IMG/VR virus record: IMGVR_UViG_3300033149_001697
Span: 1 to 39,780 of that record
Strand: one strand, 5' to 3'
Length of the DNA: 39,780 nucleotides
From: a virus
Of the stretch, positions 12,582-20,901 are shown piece by piece. The notes under the pieces are model-generated. The model was not told where the DNA came from, did no database searches, and was given only the letters and a program-made list of their open reading frames with translations. Position 1 is the first letter of the stretch, and each line of letters starts with the position of its first letter. The translations under genes and the position numbers were made by a program.

Positions 12582-13984
12582 TAAAAGATTTTCGTTTTCA
12601 GCGGCAGAATGTTTGTAGAGAATGTGCTTCTCTGGGATTGAACTGCTCAACGGGTAAAAAATGTGAAGTAATCAGGAAGCCGTTAAGACACTACGATGGA
12701 TTAAGAATAACGGCTGATGGATTTGACTGCGCATTGCCGGTGACGATAGACAGTCACAGCAGTTGCGCTTACGAATGTTTATACTGTTTCAGCGACAATA
12801 TATTGGGACACAATGCACGGAGAAAACTGGTAGGGCAGACTCCATTATCAATGCTGGAAGGCATTTTTTCAGGCGGCGGTGGGAAGCGGGGAGAACTATT
12901 TAGAAAGGCGCTGAAATATGACAGGCGCAATGCGGCGGGGTTTCCGTCACCGGTGCAATTGGGGGGGCTTTCGGACAGTTTCGACAGCATAGAAGAAAAT
13001 CAGGGCTGGGCAATTAAATTTATGGAGCTGGCGATAAAATATAATCAGCCGGTAAGGATAAGCACAAAAGGCGTTTTATTTCTCATTGACGAATATCTGA
13101 ATGTAATGAAAAAAGCGCCGCATTTATTCTGGGTGGCATTCAGTATAATCAGTGATGACGATGAACTTATGAAACGGGTGGACAGGTTTGCGCCGTCACC
13201 TTCACTGCGGCTGAAAGCAATGAAGCGGCTGACTTCTATCGGTGTGAAAACAAGTTTAAGGTTGAGACCGATAATAAAGGGAATATCAGATAGGAATTGC
13301 GCTTATAAAACGCTGATAGCAAAGTCGGCGGACGCTGGCGCTGGGGCAGTAAGTTATGAAGTGGCTTTTTACCCGGCGGCTATCGGGAAAGAAAATGTGT
13401 GGAAGTGGAAACAGTTAGATGAAATCACGGGAATAAATATGCGGCGGCAGTATGAAGCATTCGGCAAGATTATGGCGTGTTCGAGACCAAGTTATTTATG
13501 GACGGAAAATATAATGCACAGCATAAAAGAGACAGCGCATAAATACGGTATGGTAGCGGGGGTGAGTGACCCGGTATGGAAACAGTTAACGGATGTCGGG
13601 TGCTGTTGCGGGATAAAACCTGATGATAAAGTATTCGGAAACTGGGAACGTGAGAACGCAACGAATATGATGTTGCTGGCGAAGCAGGGTAAAAAGAAGA
13701 TAATACGGCTAAAAGACATAACGCCGCCGTGGGCGTATGAGGCAAAAGCGGCAGGAATAATAAATCCCGGAGCAGGACCGAAGACAATGTGGAATCAGAA
13801 ACATCTGACTTGGGCGATGGTATTAAAAAAGAACTGGAATAACAGGGCGGCGCAGAGAAGCCCGGAGAACTATTTTCAGGGAGCTTGGAAAGCAGTGGGC
13901 AAAGACGACGAAGGAAACTTGACTTATAAATATGTGGGATTAAAGCGGCATTATAAGAATGCACGCTGGGGGATTTGTGATTAG
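12578..13984 (+). CDS. Radical SAM enzyme (SplB/COG1533-like)
   Basis: A 468-residue protein. The [4Fe-4S]-AdoMet motif is C63-x3-C67-x2-C70 (CAYECLYC). Upstream lie four more cysteines, C13, C16, C23 and C29, and downstream a C342-C343-C344 run, which could hold an auxiliary cluster or zinc. The barrel strands (VRISTKGVLFL, WVAFSIISDDDELMKRVD, TSLRLRPIIKGISD) resemble the SplB/photolyase-like family, which contains spore-photoproduct lyase and many uncharacterised enzymes. It is coupled to ParB 1 upstream (ATGA) and lies 11 bases before the PP-loop gene. Context suggests radical chemistry on a nucleobase or on a protein partner; the substrate is unknown. Confidence 0.85.
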   Translation: MIKDFRFQRQNVCRECASLGLNCSTGKKCEVIRKPLRHYDGLRITADGFDCALPVTIDSHSSCAYECLYCFSDNILGHNARRKLVGQTPLSMLEGIFSGGGGKRGELFRKALKYDRRNAAGFPSPVQLGGLSDSFDSIEENQGWAIKFMELAIKYNQPVRISTKGVLFLIDEYLNVMKKAPHLFWVAFSIISDDDELMKRVDRFAPSPSLRLKAMKRLTSIGVKTSLRLRPIIKGISDRNCAYKTLIAKSADAGAGAVSYEVAFYPAAIGKENVWKWKQLDEITGINMRRQYEAFGKIMACSRPSYLWTENIMHSIKETAHKYGMVAGVSDPVWKQLTDVGCCCGIKPDDKVFGNWERENATNMMLLAKQGKKKIIRLKDITPPWAYEAKAAGIINPGAGPKTMWNQKHLTWAMVLKKNWNNRAAQRSPENYFQGAWKAVGKDDEGNLTYKYVGLKRHYKNARWGICD

Positions 13985-13995
13985 AGGGGAGTTAA

Positions 13996-14736
13996 ATGGC
14001 GCAGTTGCGTGAACTTCTGGTAAAATCGTTAAAACGGCACAAAATCAAAGACGGTATAGAATTAGAATTCAGCGGCGGGTGTGACAGCACAAGCATTTTT
14101 CTGTGCTTGAAAAAAGATTTGAAAATAAAATTCAGGTGTCACATTTATTATCTGCGGGAGCGAGGAAATATGGATTTGTATAACAGCAGAGTGTTATGCA
14201 GACATTACGGCGTCAAGCTGGTGGAATATAAGCTGACAGAGGCACAGGTGCTCAAAAACATTGTGACGCTGAAAGCGGATGGCTACAAGGGCAAGGTGCT
14301 TCTGCAATGTCTGGCGGGACATTTGCCGGTGGCAAGAGCGATGAAAAACAGGACGGTGCTTAATGCTTCATTCGCAGACGCTTTATACGGCGTTTACAAA
14401 TCGATATATATGACTGGCGGATACAAGAACAAAAAACAGTTTGATATTATGCGCAAGAAGGCATTATACAATGAGGACGCTGATGGCACGGTGTCTTTAA
14501 GCAAATTGTTTGCGAAGACGGGAAACAAAGTGGTATATCCTTACTGGGACAAAAAAATCATAGAGTATTTTTTGAGGTTCGATTATCATAAGCTTAACAG
14601 TCCGAGGAAGAAAAAATTTTTTTATGAGGATTTTGAAATGGATATTCCGAAGGCGGCAAAACCGAAAAGAATTTCACAGCAGATAGCAAGCGGTGTCAAG
14701 GAATTTCTGGCGGGGCAGAACATAAGTTATAGATGA
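13996..14736 (+). CDS. PP-loop ATPase (asparagine-synthase/ATP-pyrophosphatase fold)
   Basis: A 246-residue protein. The ATP pyrophosphate loop is S26-G-G-C-D-S31 in IELEFSGGCDSTSIF. The remaining sequence (NASFADALYGVYKS, VVYPYWDKKIIEYFLRF, PRKKKFFYED) resembles the C-terminal synthetase domain of asparagine-synthase-like enzymes. It lacks the N-terminal glutaminase, so it is not a full asparagine synthetase. PP-loop enzymes adenylate a carbonyl or phosphate for attack by an amine or sulfur, as needed in base modification. It overlaps ParB 2 by 4 bases. GGGGAG precedes ATG 13996. Confidence 0.75.
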   Translation: MAQLRELLVKSLKRHKIKDGIELEFSGGCDSTSIFLCLKKDLKIKFRCHIYYLRERGNMDLYNSRVLCRHYGVKLVEYKLTEAQVLKNIVTLKADGYKGKVLLQCLAGHLPVARAMKNRTVLNASFADALYGVYKSIYMTGGYKNKKQFDIMRKKALYNEDADGTVSLSKLFAKTGNKVVYPYWDKKIIEYFLRFDYHKLNSPRKKKFFYEDFEMDIPKAAKPKRISQQIASGVKEFLAGQNISYR

Positions 14737-15335
14737 AGTGGAGAACTGAACAGCGCAAAATAAGTGAGCTGAAACTACTGAAAGAAAATCCGAGAATATT
14801 GACAGAAGCGCAACGGGCGGAGCTGGAGAAGTCATTAAAAAAATTCAATCTGGCTGAAATCCCAGTAATTGACAGAGACAACGTGGTGCTGGCTGGAAAT
14901 CAGAGAGTAGCAGTATTAAAAGCACTGGGACGGAATAAAGAGACAATAGATGTCAGAATTGCTGACAGAAAGCTCACAAAAGCTGAAAAACGGGAATATA
15001 CCCTGCGTTCTAATAGAAACACTGGCGAGTGGGATTTTGAGAGTTTAGCGGCATTCGGCAAAGATTTACTGGAAGGCGTTGGTTTCACTGAAAAAGAGCT
15101 TGCGAAAATATACAAAATCGGGACTTCGGAAGGCAAGGGAGAGTTGGAGTTTACGGAGGAACTTTTAGAGGAGCGCAATTTCGTCGTCTTCATATTTGAC
15201 AATTCTATTGACTGGCTGAATTTCAAAAGCAATTTTGAGTTGAAAAGAAAAAAGATGGTTCACCATAAAACGAAAATTAAAACGGGTGTGGGAAGGGTAA
15301 TCGACGGCAAGATATTACTGGCAAAGCTGAAATGA
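14733..15335 (+). CDS. ParB-like domain protein 2
   Basis: A 200-residue protein, exactly the length of ParB 1. Motifs: KENPRIL near 17-23, LKKFNLAEIPVI near 35-46, LAGNQRVAVLKALG near 53-66, then YTLRSNRNTGEWDFESL. The GNQR and GGHFR variants at the catalytic position differ between the two copies, so they may have distinct substrates or one may be structural. The C-terminal part (FVVFIFDNSIDWLNF) differs from that of ParB 1 although both read as small alpha/beta tails. It overlaps the genes on both sides by 4 bases, placing it in the same coupled operon. Confidence 0.85.
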   Translation: MKWRTEQRKISELKLLKENPRILTEAQRAELEKSLKKFNLAEIPVIDRDNVVLAGNQRVAVLKALGRNKETIDVRIADRKLTKAEKREYTLRSNRNTGEWDFESLAAFGKDLLEGVGFTEKELAKIYKIGTSEGKGELEFTEELLEERNFVVFIFDNSIDWLNFKSNFELKRKKMVHHKTKIKTGVGRVIDGKILLAKLK

Positions 15336-16108
15336 AAATATCGGTAAATATCCCTACTTATAAAAGAGCGGGGGCGCTGGATACTTTTAGGACATTCAAG
15401 GCGGCTACATACTGGGTTCACGCAAGCGAAGTGGCGGAATACAAGGAAAAAAATCAGGGAATAAAAATCAGGACATTGCCTGACAAGTTAAAAAAAAACG
15501 TGGCGGCGGTGCGGAATTTCATATTAAGAAGTGAGCTGAAAAATAACGATGTCACGGTAATGATGGATGATGATATAAATCATTTCGGATACTGGGAAAA
15601 ACAGAAGCGCATAAAAATAAAAACAGAAGCGCAAATGCTGGGGCTTATAGAGAAATATAGCAGGGTGGCAAAAGAGTGGGGTGTAAAACTCTGGGGCGTC
15701 AATATCAATAGTGATAAGCAGTCATATAGCGAATTTACACCGTTTTCAACGCTGGTTTATATTTCGGCTTCGTTTTCGTGTTTTCTGAAAGGCAACGAAT
15801 GTTTCTATGATGAGCGGTTCAGTTTGAAAGAGGATTATGATATGGCGGTTCAGCAATTAAATAAATACAGGCAGGTGCTTCGTGTTAATAAAATCTATTA
15901 TGAAAAGAAGAGTGTGGAACAGATAGGCGGTTGCTCTACATACAGAAGCGTTGACAGGGAAATGGAGCAGATAAAACTATTGCAAAAAAAATGGGGGACG
16001 GCAATTATTCGGGTTGACAGAAATGATGAGCGCAGTCATAATTTACGGCGGCGTAAAAAAATCACGGATATAAATCCGGTAATAAAAGTGCCGATAAAAG
16101 GGATATGA
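15332..16108 (+). CDS. TET-associated-type (TAGT/GREB1-like) glycosyltransferase
   Basis: A 258-residue GT-A-fold protein. It starts ISVNIPTYKRAGALDTF, has a HASEVAEY element near 30-37, the helix VAAVRNFIL near 57-65, and the catalytic metal-binding VMMDDDINHF with D79-D80-D81. Further on is SCFLKGNECFYDERFSLKEDYD, the usual acceptor-side ED-containing region. This pattern matches the TAGT/GREB1 glycosyltransferases described next to TET/JBP oxygenases and in phage base-modification clusters. Its target here would be a modified base, but no TET/JBP or hydroxymethylase gene is found. It overlaps both neighbours by 4 bases and leads straight into terminase. Confidence 0.78.
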   Translation: MKISVNIPTYKRAGALDTFRTFKAATYWVHASEVAEYKEKNQGIKIRTLPDKLKKNVAAVRNFILRSELKNNDVTVMMDDDINHFGYWEKQKRIKIKTEAQMLGLIEKYSRVAKEWGVKLWGVNINSDKQSYSEFTPFSTLVYISASFSCFLKGNECFYDERFSLKEDYDMAVQQLNKYRQVLRVNKIYYEKKSVEQIGGCSTYRSVDREMEQIKLLQKKWGTAIIRVDRNDERSHNLRRRKKITDINPVIKVPIKGI

Positions 16109-16578
16109 AAAAAAAGAGCAAACGGGGCAGTATAAAAAAAGAACGGAAAAAACAGGAACGCACAAAGGATAAACAGAAATTGTTTTTGGAAGCATACGAA
16201 AGAACGGCGTGCAATATATCGCAGGCGTGTAAGTCGGTAAATATCGGTCGGACGACATTTTACAGCTGGGTGGAAAAATATCCGGCATTCAAGGCGGCAG
16301 TAAATGAAATAAATGAAAGTGTTATTGAGATAGTAGAGTCGCAGTTAAAGAAAAATATAATGAACGGCAAGGAAGCGTCGTTATTCTTTTTTCTGGTAAA
16401 CAGAAAGCCGGAACGGTGGAGAAGCATAACGAAAGTGCAGATGGAGCACAGCGGACATATTGATACAGCGCCTAATCCGGCAAGTGTGTTAAACAAAGTG
16501 GATAAAAAATCAGGGCGCAAAATCGGCGAAATTATAGTGGAAGCGTTTAGTGAAAGCGAAAGCACTGATAAAAAATAG
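16105..16578 (+). CDS. terS: Terminase small subunit
   Basis: A 157-residue protein. A basic N-terminus is followed by a helix-turn-helix (CNISQACKSVNIGRTTFYSWVEKYPAFKAAV, about 32-64), then a helical segment with KNIMNGKEASLFFFLVNRKPERW, typical of terminase small subunits that use phBC6A51-like HTH domains. It recognises the packaging site and feeds DNA to the large subunit. The gene begins in the stop of the glycosyltransferase gene and overlaps terL by 29 bases. Confidence 0.85.
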   Translation: MKKKSKRGSIKKERKKQERTKDKQKLFLEAYERTACNISQACKSVNIGRTTFYSWVEKYPAFKAAVNEINESVIEIVESQLKKNIMNGKEASLFFFLVNRKPERWRSITKVQMEHSGHIDTAPNPASVLNKVDKKSGRKIGEIIVEAFSESESTDKK

Positions 16579-18028
16579 AGAGCAGGCGGACTTTTGTTTC
16601 TGGGCTTCAAAACATATAATCACAGAAAAAAAAACAAAACTTGAATTTGGTCGGCACGCATTCCTACGGGATTTGTATAACTGCTGGAACAATGAAATCA
16701 TAATAAAAAAATCAGCGCAGGTCGGTGCAACGACATACGGGCTTTTACGGGCGCTGTGGCTGGGGCAATACAATAAGGCGGCGGTAATTTTCACAATGCC
16801 GAAAAAGTCGGATGTGAGTGATTTTTCGCAGGCACGAATAAATCCTATCGTAAAGTATTCAGGGCTGGCGGCAAATGTTGATAACGTCGGGCTGAAACAG
16901 ATAGGCGACAGCTTCTTATACTTTCGTGGGACTTGGGGAGAGACGGAAGCGATAAGTGTGCCGGCGGATATGCTGGTGCACGATGAGATAGACAGAAGCA
17001 GACCGGATGTGGTGGAGATGTATGAGGAGCGGCTGTCGGCAAGTGATTTGAAATGGAAAATAGTAATGTCAACGCCGACAATTCCGAATTATGGGATAAG
17101 CGCTTTTTATGAGCAGTCGGATAAGAGAGAATGGATTGTAAAATGTCCGGCAGGACACAGGCAGATTGTCAGGGAAAGTAATATAAAAGACGGGCGTTTT
17201 ATCTGCTTAAAATGCGGGCGTGAACTGGATAGAACAAACGGGAAGTGGGAGAAACAAAATCCGGGAGCAGGGGCGGCTGGCTATCACATAACACAGTTAA
17301 TAGCGCCGTGGATAAGTGCGGGGGAAATCATATCAAAGCGGGACAAATATAAATTCAAGCGGGATTATTTCAATTTCGTGTTAGGTGAAGATTATGCGGG
17401 CGGCGTCGGGCTGGTTAAACGTTCAGAGCTTATTTCGTGCGTTAAAAGCACAAGCGAATATCAGGAGAAGGCGTTGATAGGCGTTGACTGGGGAGATACA
17501 AGCTGGGCAGTAGTCAGGCGGGGGCACAGCATAATTCACTTGGAGAAAATAGAAGGCGATACACGGACACACTGGGTTCAGGTGGCAGATTTAATGGATA
17601 AATTCAAGGCGGATACGGTTGCGGACTTCGGCTACGGAGACACAAAGAATAAATCGTTAATAGAGAAGTTTCCCGGGCGGGTGTGGATGTGTGTTTATTC
17701 GGACGGGGTGATATTTCCGAAATTCAATGAAGCAAAGCGGATTGTCAATATCGACAGAACACGGAGCATTGAAGAAACATTGCAGGAAATAAAGGACGGA
17801 GTGCTGGCGATAGAGCCGCAGGACTTGGTGGAGACGTTCATAGAGCATTTTCTTAACCTTACGGAAACGAAAGAGGAAGACAAACACGGGAAAATACGGA
17901 CAGTAATAGGGCGGAGTGGCGGAGACCATTTCGTTCACGCAGATAATTACAGCAGGTTGCTATTGGAAGTCAAGCAGGCAGGTGAAAGCGAAGCGCTTGT
18001 CGGGGACTGGGACTTTATGCCGGAGTGA
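16550..18028 (+). CDS. terL: Terminase large subunit (GpA-like)
   Basis: A 492-residue packaging ATPase/nuclease. Walker A-like KSAQVGATT at 54-62 and Walker B MLVHDEID at 141-148 follow the lambda GpA/Mu-type pattern, with RGTWGETEAISVPAD before it. A zinc-binding insert (CPAGH ... CLKCG, about 200-225) and the nuclease start IGVDWGDTSWAV are present. The GTG start lies inside terS, coupled. GpA-type motors are often of the cos-cutting kind, but that cannot be decided here. The late promoter region follows its stop. Confidence 0.92.
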   Translation: MKAKALIKNREQADFCFWASKHIITEKKTKLEFGRHAFLRDLYNCWNNEIIIKKSAQVGATTYGLLRALWLGQYNKAAVIFTMPKKSDVSDFSQARINPIVKYSGLAANVDNVGLKQIGDSFLYFRGTWGETEAISVPADMLVHDEIDRSRPDVVEMYEERLSASDLKWKIVMSTPTIPNYGISAFYEQSDKREWIVKCPAGHRQIVRESNIKDGRFICLKCGRELDRTNGKWEKQNPGAGAAGYHITQLIAPWISAGEIISKRDKYKFKRDYFNFVLGEDYAGGVGLVKRSELISCVKSTSEYQEKALIGVDWGDTSWAVVRRGHSIIHLEKIEGDTRTHWVQVADLMDKFKADTVADFGYGDTKNKSLIEKFPGRVWMCVYSDGVIFPKFNEAKRIVNIDRTRSIEETLQEIKDGVLAIEPQDLVETFIEHFLNLTETKEEDKHGKIRTVIGRSGGDHFVHADNYSRLLLEVKQAGESEALVGDWDFMPE

Positions 18029-18029
18029 G

Positions 18030-18060
18030 ATAGGGTAAGGATAGGGTATGACATACTCTA
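18030..18060. promoter_or_regulatory. Late operator-like repeats
   Basis: ATAGGGTA (18030-18037) and then ATAGGGTATG-A-CATACTCTA (18041-18060), an imperfect palindrome with core TATGACATA. The early palindrome at 1415-1435 has the complementary core TATGTCATA with the same GGGTAT element. It is likely bound by the same regulator. Confidence 0.65.
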
Positions 18061-18063
18061 CTG

Positions 18064-18087
18064 GATTAAGATTAAGATTAAGATTAA
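18064..18087. repeat. Tandem GATTAA hexamers, copy 2
   Basis: Four perfect GATTAA units between the operator-like palindrome and the -35 of the portal promoter (14 bases further). Copy 1 is at 1451-1470 upstream of the early promoters. Confidence 0.8.
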
Positions 18088-18100
18088 GTAAAATTAACCC

Positions 18101-18129
18101 TTGACAAGTTTGCGGCGTTTTCCTAAAAT
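18101..18129 (+). promoter_or_regulatory. Late promoter before portal, leaderless geometry
   Basis: TTGACA (18101-18106), exactly 17 bases, then TAAAAT (18124-18129): near-perfect sigma-70 type. RNA should start at about 18135-18138, and the portal ATG is at 18138, so the mRNA would have almost no leader. No Shine-Dalgarno sequence is present before the ATG. Confidence 0.85.
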
Positions 18130-18137
18130 AAAGCGAA

Positions 18138-19427
18138 ATGGATATTTTCGGAAAAAAACGCATTGCCGGGCTTGAAAAAAAAGTCGGCGAATTACAGGCA
18201 TATACGGAAGTTTTAATCGGCGAAATAGAAATCGCAAATAAGCAATACAAGGGAAATCCTTATCAGACATACAGGGCGGCAGTCGATGAGCTGTCAAAAA
18301 AATATGAAGGCAAGGCGTTCTGGGGTAATCAGCTTACACAAAATATAATCGAAATTCTGTCATCGTTCATTATGGGAAGCGGAATAAAATTCTATAAAAA
18401 ATATAATTCGGCGGAAGCGGAGAAGGCGGAAGCATTTGTAAAGAATTTTTTTGAAGCGAATGATTTGGATGAGGAAATCCCTGTTGAATTTTGTAAAGAG
18501 TCGCTGATAGAAGGCAAGTTTTTATGCAAGCTGATACCGAATAAAGATAAAGAAACAGTTGAAATCAGGCACATAAGTTTTACGGATACAAGCTATAAAA
18601 TTGAGACGGAGCAGGACGATTATAAACATTATACGAAGGTGATATACAAAGTGAAAAGCGCAGATAAGACACTAAATGAAAATGAATTCGTCTATAAGCG
18701 GTTCGGCGGGCGGCTGTCGAAAGTCAATGACACACCGCCGAAGCTGGCGACGATATTGAGAAACATTGAGGACTTGGATAAGGCGTTATGGGATTTACGG
18801 AAAATAAATCATCTGTTTGCAAGTCCGACGCCGACTTTTGAATGTGAGACAAAAGAGGAAGCGGATAATTTATGGAAAAAATTAAAAAAAGTGAACTGGA
18901 AAATCGGAAAACTGCTTATATCGACGGCGAAATTTAATCTGGTTGAATACAGCGGTGCAGGCAAGGATGGACTTATAACTGAAATCGAAACGCAGGCAAA
19001 AATCATATCGGGAACGACGGGCGTCCCGGTGCATTTTTTGGGGTTGCCGAATTTGCTGTCAAATAGAGCGACGGCTGAAAATATGATGGAGAGTTTATAC
19101 ACTTCGACGGCAAAAGACAGGAAAACTTGGATAGGCGCATTTGAAGAAATTATAAGCAAGGCGCTGGTAATGGCTAATAAAAACTTTAATCAGAATTACC
19201 CGCTGGACGCAATCGGAGTGCAGATACCGTTTATCACGGCGGCAAAGATGAAAGAGCTGGTGGAGATATGGTTGCCGCTTTATACGGCGGGGGTTATTAC
19301 GCTGAAAACAATGCTCTCAAAAGTGCCGGAAGTTGATGAGACAGAAGAAGAAAACAGTTTAGTAAATGAAGCAAAAAAGACAATAGCTGGCGGAGCGCTG
19401 GAAAAGGAAAATGCCGTATCAGAATGA
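18138..19427 (+). CDS. Portal protein
   Basis: A 429-residue protein right after terminase. A short N-terminal helix precedes LTQNIIEILSSFIMGSGIKFY, the typical portal first domain, followed by a beta-rich clip/wing region and the hallmark RNIEDLDKALWDLRKINHLF. The long helix region (AKIISGTTGVPVHFLGLPNLLSNRATAENMMESLYTSTAKDRKTW) is the familiar portal stem. It forms the dodecameric DNA channel at a capsid vertex. The start has no ribosome-binding site and lies at the expected transcription start. It overlaps the next gene by 17 bases. Confidence 0.88.
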   Translation: MDIFGKKRIAGLEKKVGELQAYTEVLIGEIEIANKQYKGNPYQTYRAAVDELSKKYEGKAFWGNQLTQNIIEILSSFIMGSGIKFYKKYNSAEAEKAEAFVKNFFEANDLDEEIPVEFCKESLIEGKFLCKLIPNKDKETVEIRHISFTDTSYKIETEQDDYKHYTKVIYKVKSADKTLNENEFVYKRFGGRLSKVNDTPPKLATILRNIEDLDKALWDLRKINHLFASPTPTFECETKEEADNLWKKLKKVNWKIGKLLISTAKFNLVEYSGAGKDGLITEIETQAKIISGTTGVPVHFLGLPNLLSNRATAENMMESLYTSTAKDRKTWIGAFEEIISKALVMANKNFNQNYPLDAIGVQIPFITAAKMKELVEIWLPLYTAGVITLKTMLSKVPEVDETEEENSLVNEAKKTIAGGALEKENAVSE

Positions 19428-19701
19428 ACACAGTTGCCGGCTTCGAGCGCCGGGAAGGTATAAAAAATTTCGGCGGCAGAACGATAAATTTGCAAAGGGA
19501 ATTGATGTTATTTTTGGAATAACAGAAAATGGCACGGCAGAATTGCAGGCAATAAGATTTAATGCGGCTGTTTATACAGCAGAAGAAGCAAGAAAATGGC
19601 TTAAAGACCATAAATATCACTGTATTGAATGGTCGGTAGCGGCGAAGGCAAAAGAGACAGGATGGTATGAAAACAAAGAAAACAATGATTTTATGGCTTG
19701 A
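19411..19701 (+). CDS. Conserved small head-cluster protein (EHxCRL family)
   Basis: A 96-residue protein. MPYQNEHSCRLRAPGRYKKF, then KGIDVIFGI, LQAIRFN, TAEEARKWLKDHKY and a C-terminal helix match a phage family with the EHACRL-GRLKG-QAYRY-WTAEEAR pattern. It is often found between portal and protease/scaffold genes and sometimes fused to the protease. The role in head assembly is unknown. AAGGA lies just before ATG 19411. Confidence 0.7.
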   Translation: MPYQNEHSCRLRAPGRYKKFRRQNDKFAKGIDVIFGITENGTAELQAIRFNAAVYTAEEARKWLKDHKYHCIEWSVAAKAKETGWYENKENNDFMA

Positions 19702-19716
19702 CAGGTTTTTAGAAAA

Positions 19717-20886
19717 ATGGTAAAAATAAATATGAAAATCAGACAGAAAATAATTGCTGAAATTCAAGAGATGGCACGGGAAGAAATCCTCTCAATGATA
19801 AGCGCCGGGACGTATGAGCGCATAAAGAAGCAGGATGAGCACCCGGAGTTTAGGGTTTATGCAATAGCGCACGAAGGCACGGCAGAAGGTAAAATAATCG
19901 GAGAGCAATACATAAAACAAAGCTGGTTCAAGGAAGCGGTTAAAAGCGTTGTTGATAAAATAAAACTGGGACTGAAATTTTTTCACTTGCACAAAGCGGG
20001 AACGAATGATACGGAAAACAGACAGGCAGTCGGGGAAGTGGTTGGCAAGAAACTTGTTAATATGAACGGCAAAACTTATGCGCTGGTGGCGGCGTATGTG
20101 TATCCTGAATTCAGGGATATGCCATTAGATGTGGCAAGTATAGAGGCGGATATTGTTTATAACAAAGAAGGCAATACGGCAAAAATTGACAGTGTGGATA
20201 AAATAACGGGAATTGCGCTGGGCAATTCTGCGGTAATTAGTCCGGGTTTCGCTGGGGCGACACTGCTGGGAGCGGTTCAAGCATTTGCGGCACAGCGGAG
20301 CGGCGGAAAAGGGAGCGGTAAAATGACAAAAGCGGAGCTCAAAGAGTTGCGGGAACAGATTGAAGAAGCGGGGTTGTCTCCTTCTGATGTGTTCGGCGAA
20401 GAAGATTTGACGCAAGACCTTGTTGTAAAGAAGGAAATCAAAAAAGCTGTGCAGGGTGAGTATGAACACAGAAAGCGCACAGACGAAGCGTTCGACAAGG
20501 CACGGGCGGACTGGGAGAAAGAAAAATCGGAATTACAGAAGCGGGCTGATGAACTTTCTTCGGAAACGGCAAAACTGAAAGTCGGTGGCACACTTTCGGT
20601 GCTGGCGAAAGAGAGAAATCTCGACGACAAACAGCAGAAATTTGTAGAGAGAAATCTGCGGCTGTTTGAAGTCAAGGACGCTGATAAAGTCAAAGAGGAA
20701 TTAGACAGTTTCATAACGGAGCAGTTGAAAGAATTTGACGAAGTCAGCAAGCTGGTGACGGGCGAAGGCGGCGAAGATGATAAAGATAAAGGCAAGAGCA
20801 AGGGAACGCCGTCAGGCGACAAAGATGAGCCGGAAACGAATGAAGATTATGAGAACCCGGAGAAAAACGATTTTATCCCGGAGTGA
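19717..20886 (+). CDS. Probable prohead protease-scaffold fusion
   Basis: A 389-residue protein. Residues about 45-200 form a beta-rich domain with FFHLHKAGTN, GEVVGKKL and VASIEADIVY, resembling phage prohead serine-protease-like domains (candidate catalytic His in HLHK and Ser in ASIEA). Residues about 210-350 are strongly charged helix/coiled coil (KAELKELREQIEEAG, EKEKSELQKRADELSSE). The last 35 residues are an acidic, disordered tail. This layout is that of internal scaffolding proteins removed during maturation. It sits immediately before the head decoration and capsid genes. The ribosome-binding site is weak. Protease activity is inferred. Confidence 0.65.
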   Translation: MVKINMKIRQKIIAEIQEMAREEILSMISAGTYERIKKQDEHPEFRVYAIAHEGTAEGKIIGEQYIKQSWFKEAVKSVVDKIKLGLKFFHLHKAGTNDTENRQAVGEVVGKKLVNMNGKTYALVAAYVYPEFRDMPLDVASIEADIVYNKEGNTAKIDSVDKITGIALGNSAVISPGFAGATLLGAVQAFAAQRSGGKGSGKMTKAELKELREQIEEAGLSPSDVFGEEDLTQDLVVKKEIKKAVQGEYEHRKRTDEAFDKARADWEKEKSELQKRADELSSETAKLKVGGTLSVLAKERNLDDKQQKFVERNLRLFEVKDADKVKEELDSFITEQLKEFDEVSKLVTGEGGEDDKDKGKSKGTPSGDKDEPETNEDYENPEKNDFIPE

Positions 20887-20901
20887 CTTATAGGAGGAAT
20901 T

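Noticed and set aside
13996-14736. Asparagine synthetase
   Set aside because: Only the PP-loop synthetase-like half is present; the N-terminal glutamine amidotransferase domain is missing.
11979-15335. Plasmid-type partition system (ParB)
   Set aside because: No ParA ATPase, centromere-like repeats or HTH linker typical of partition ParB; the domain type is that of phage DNA-modification ParB folds.
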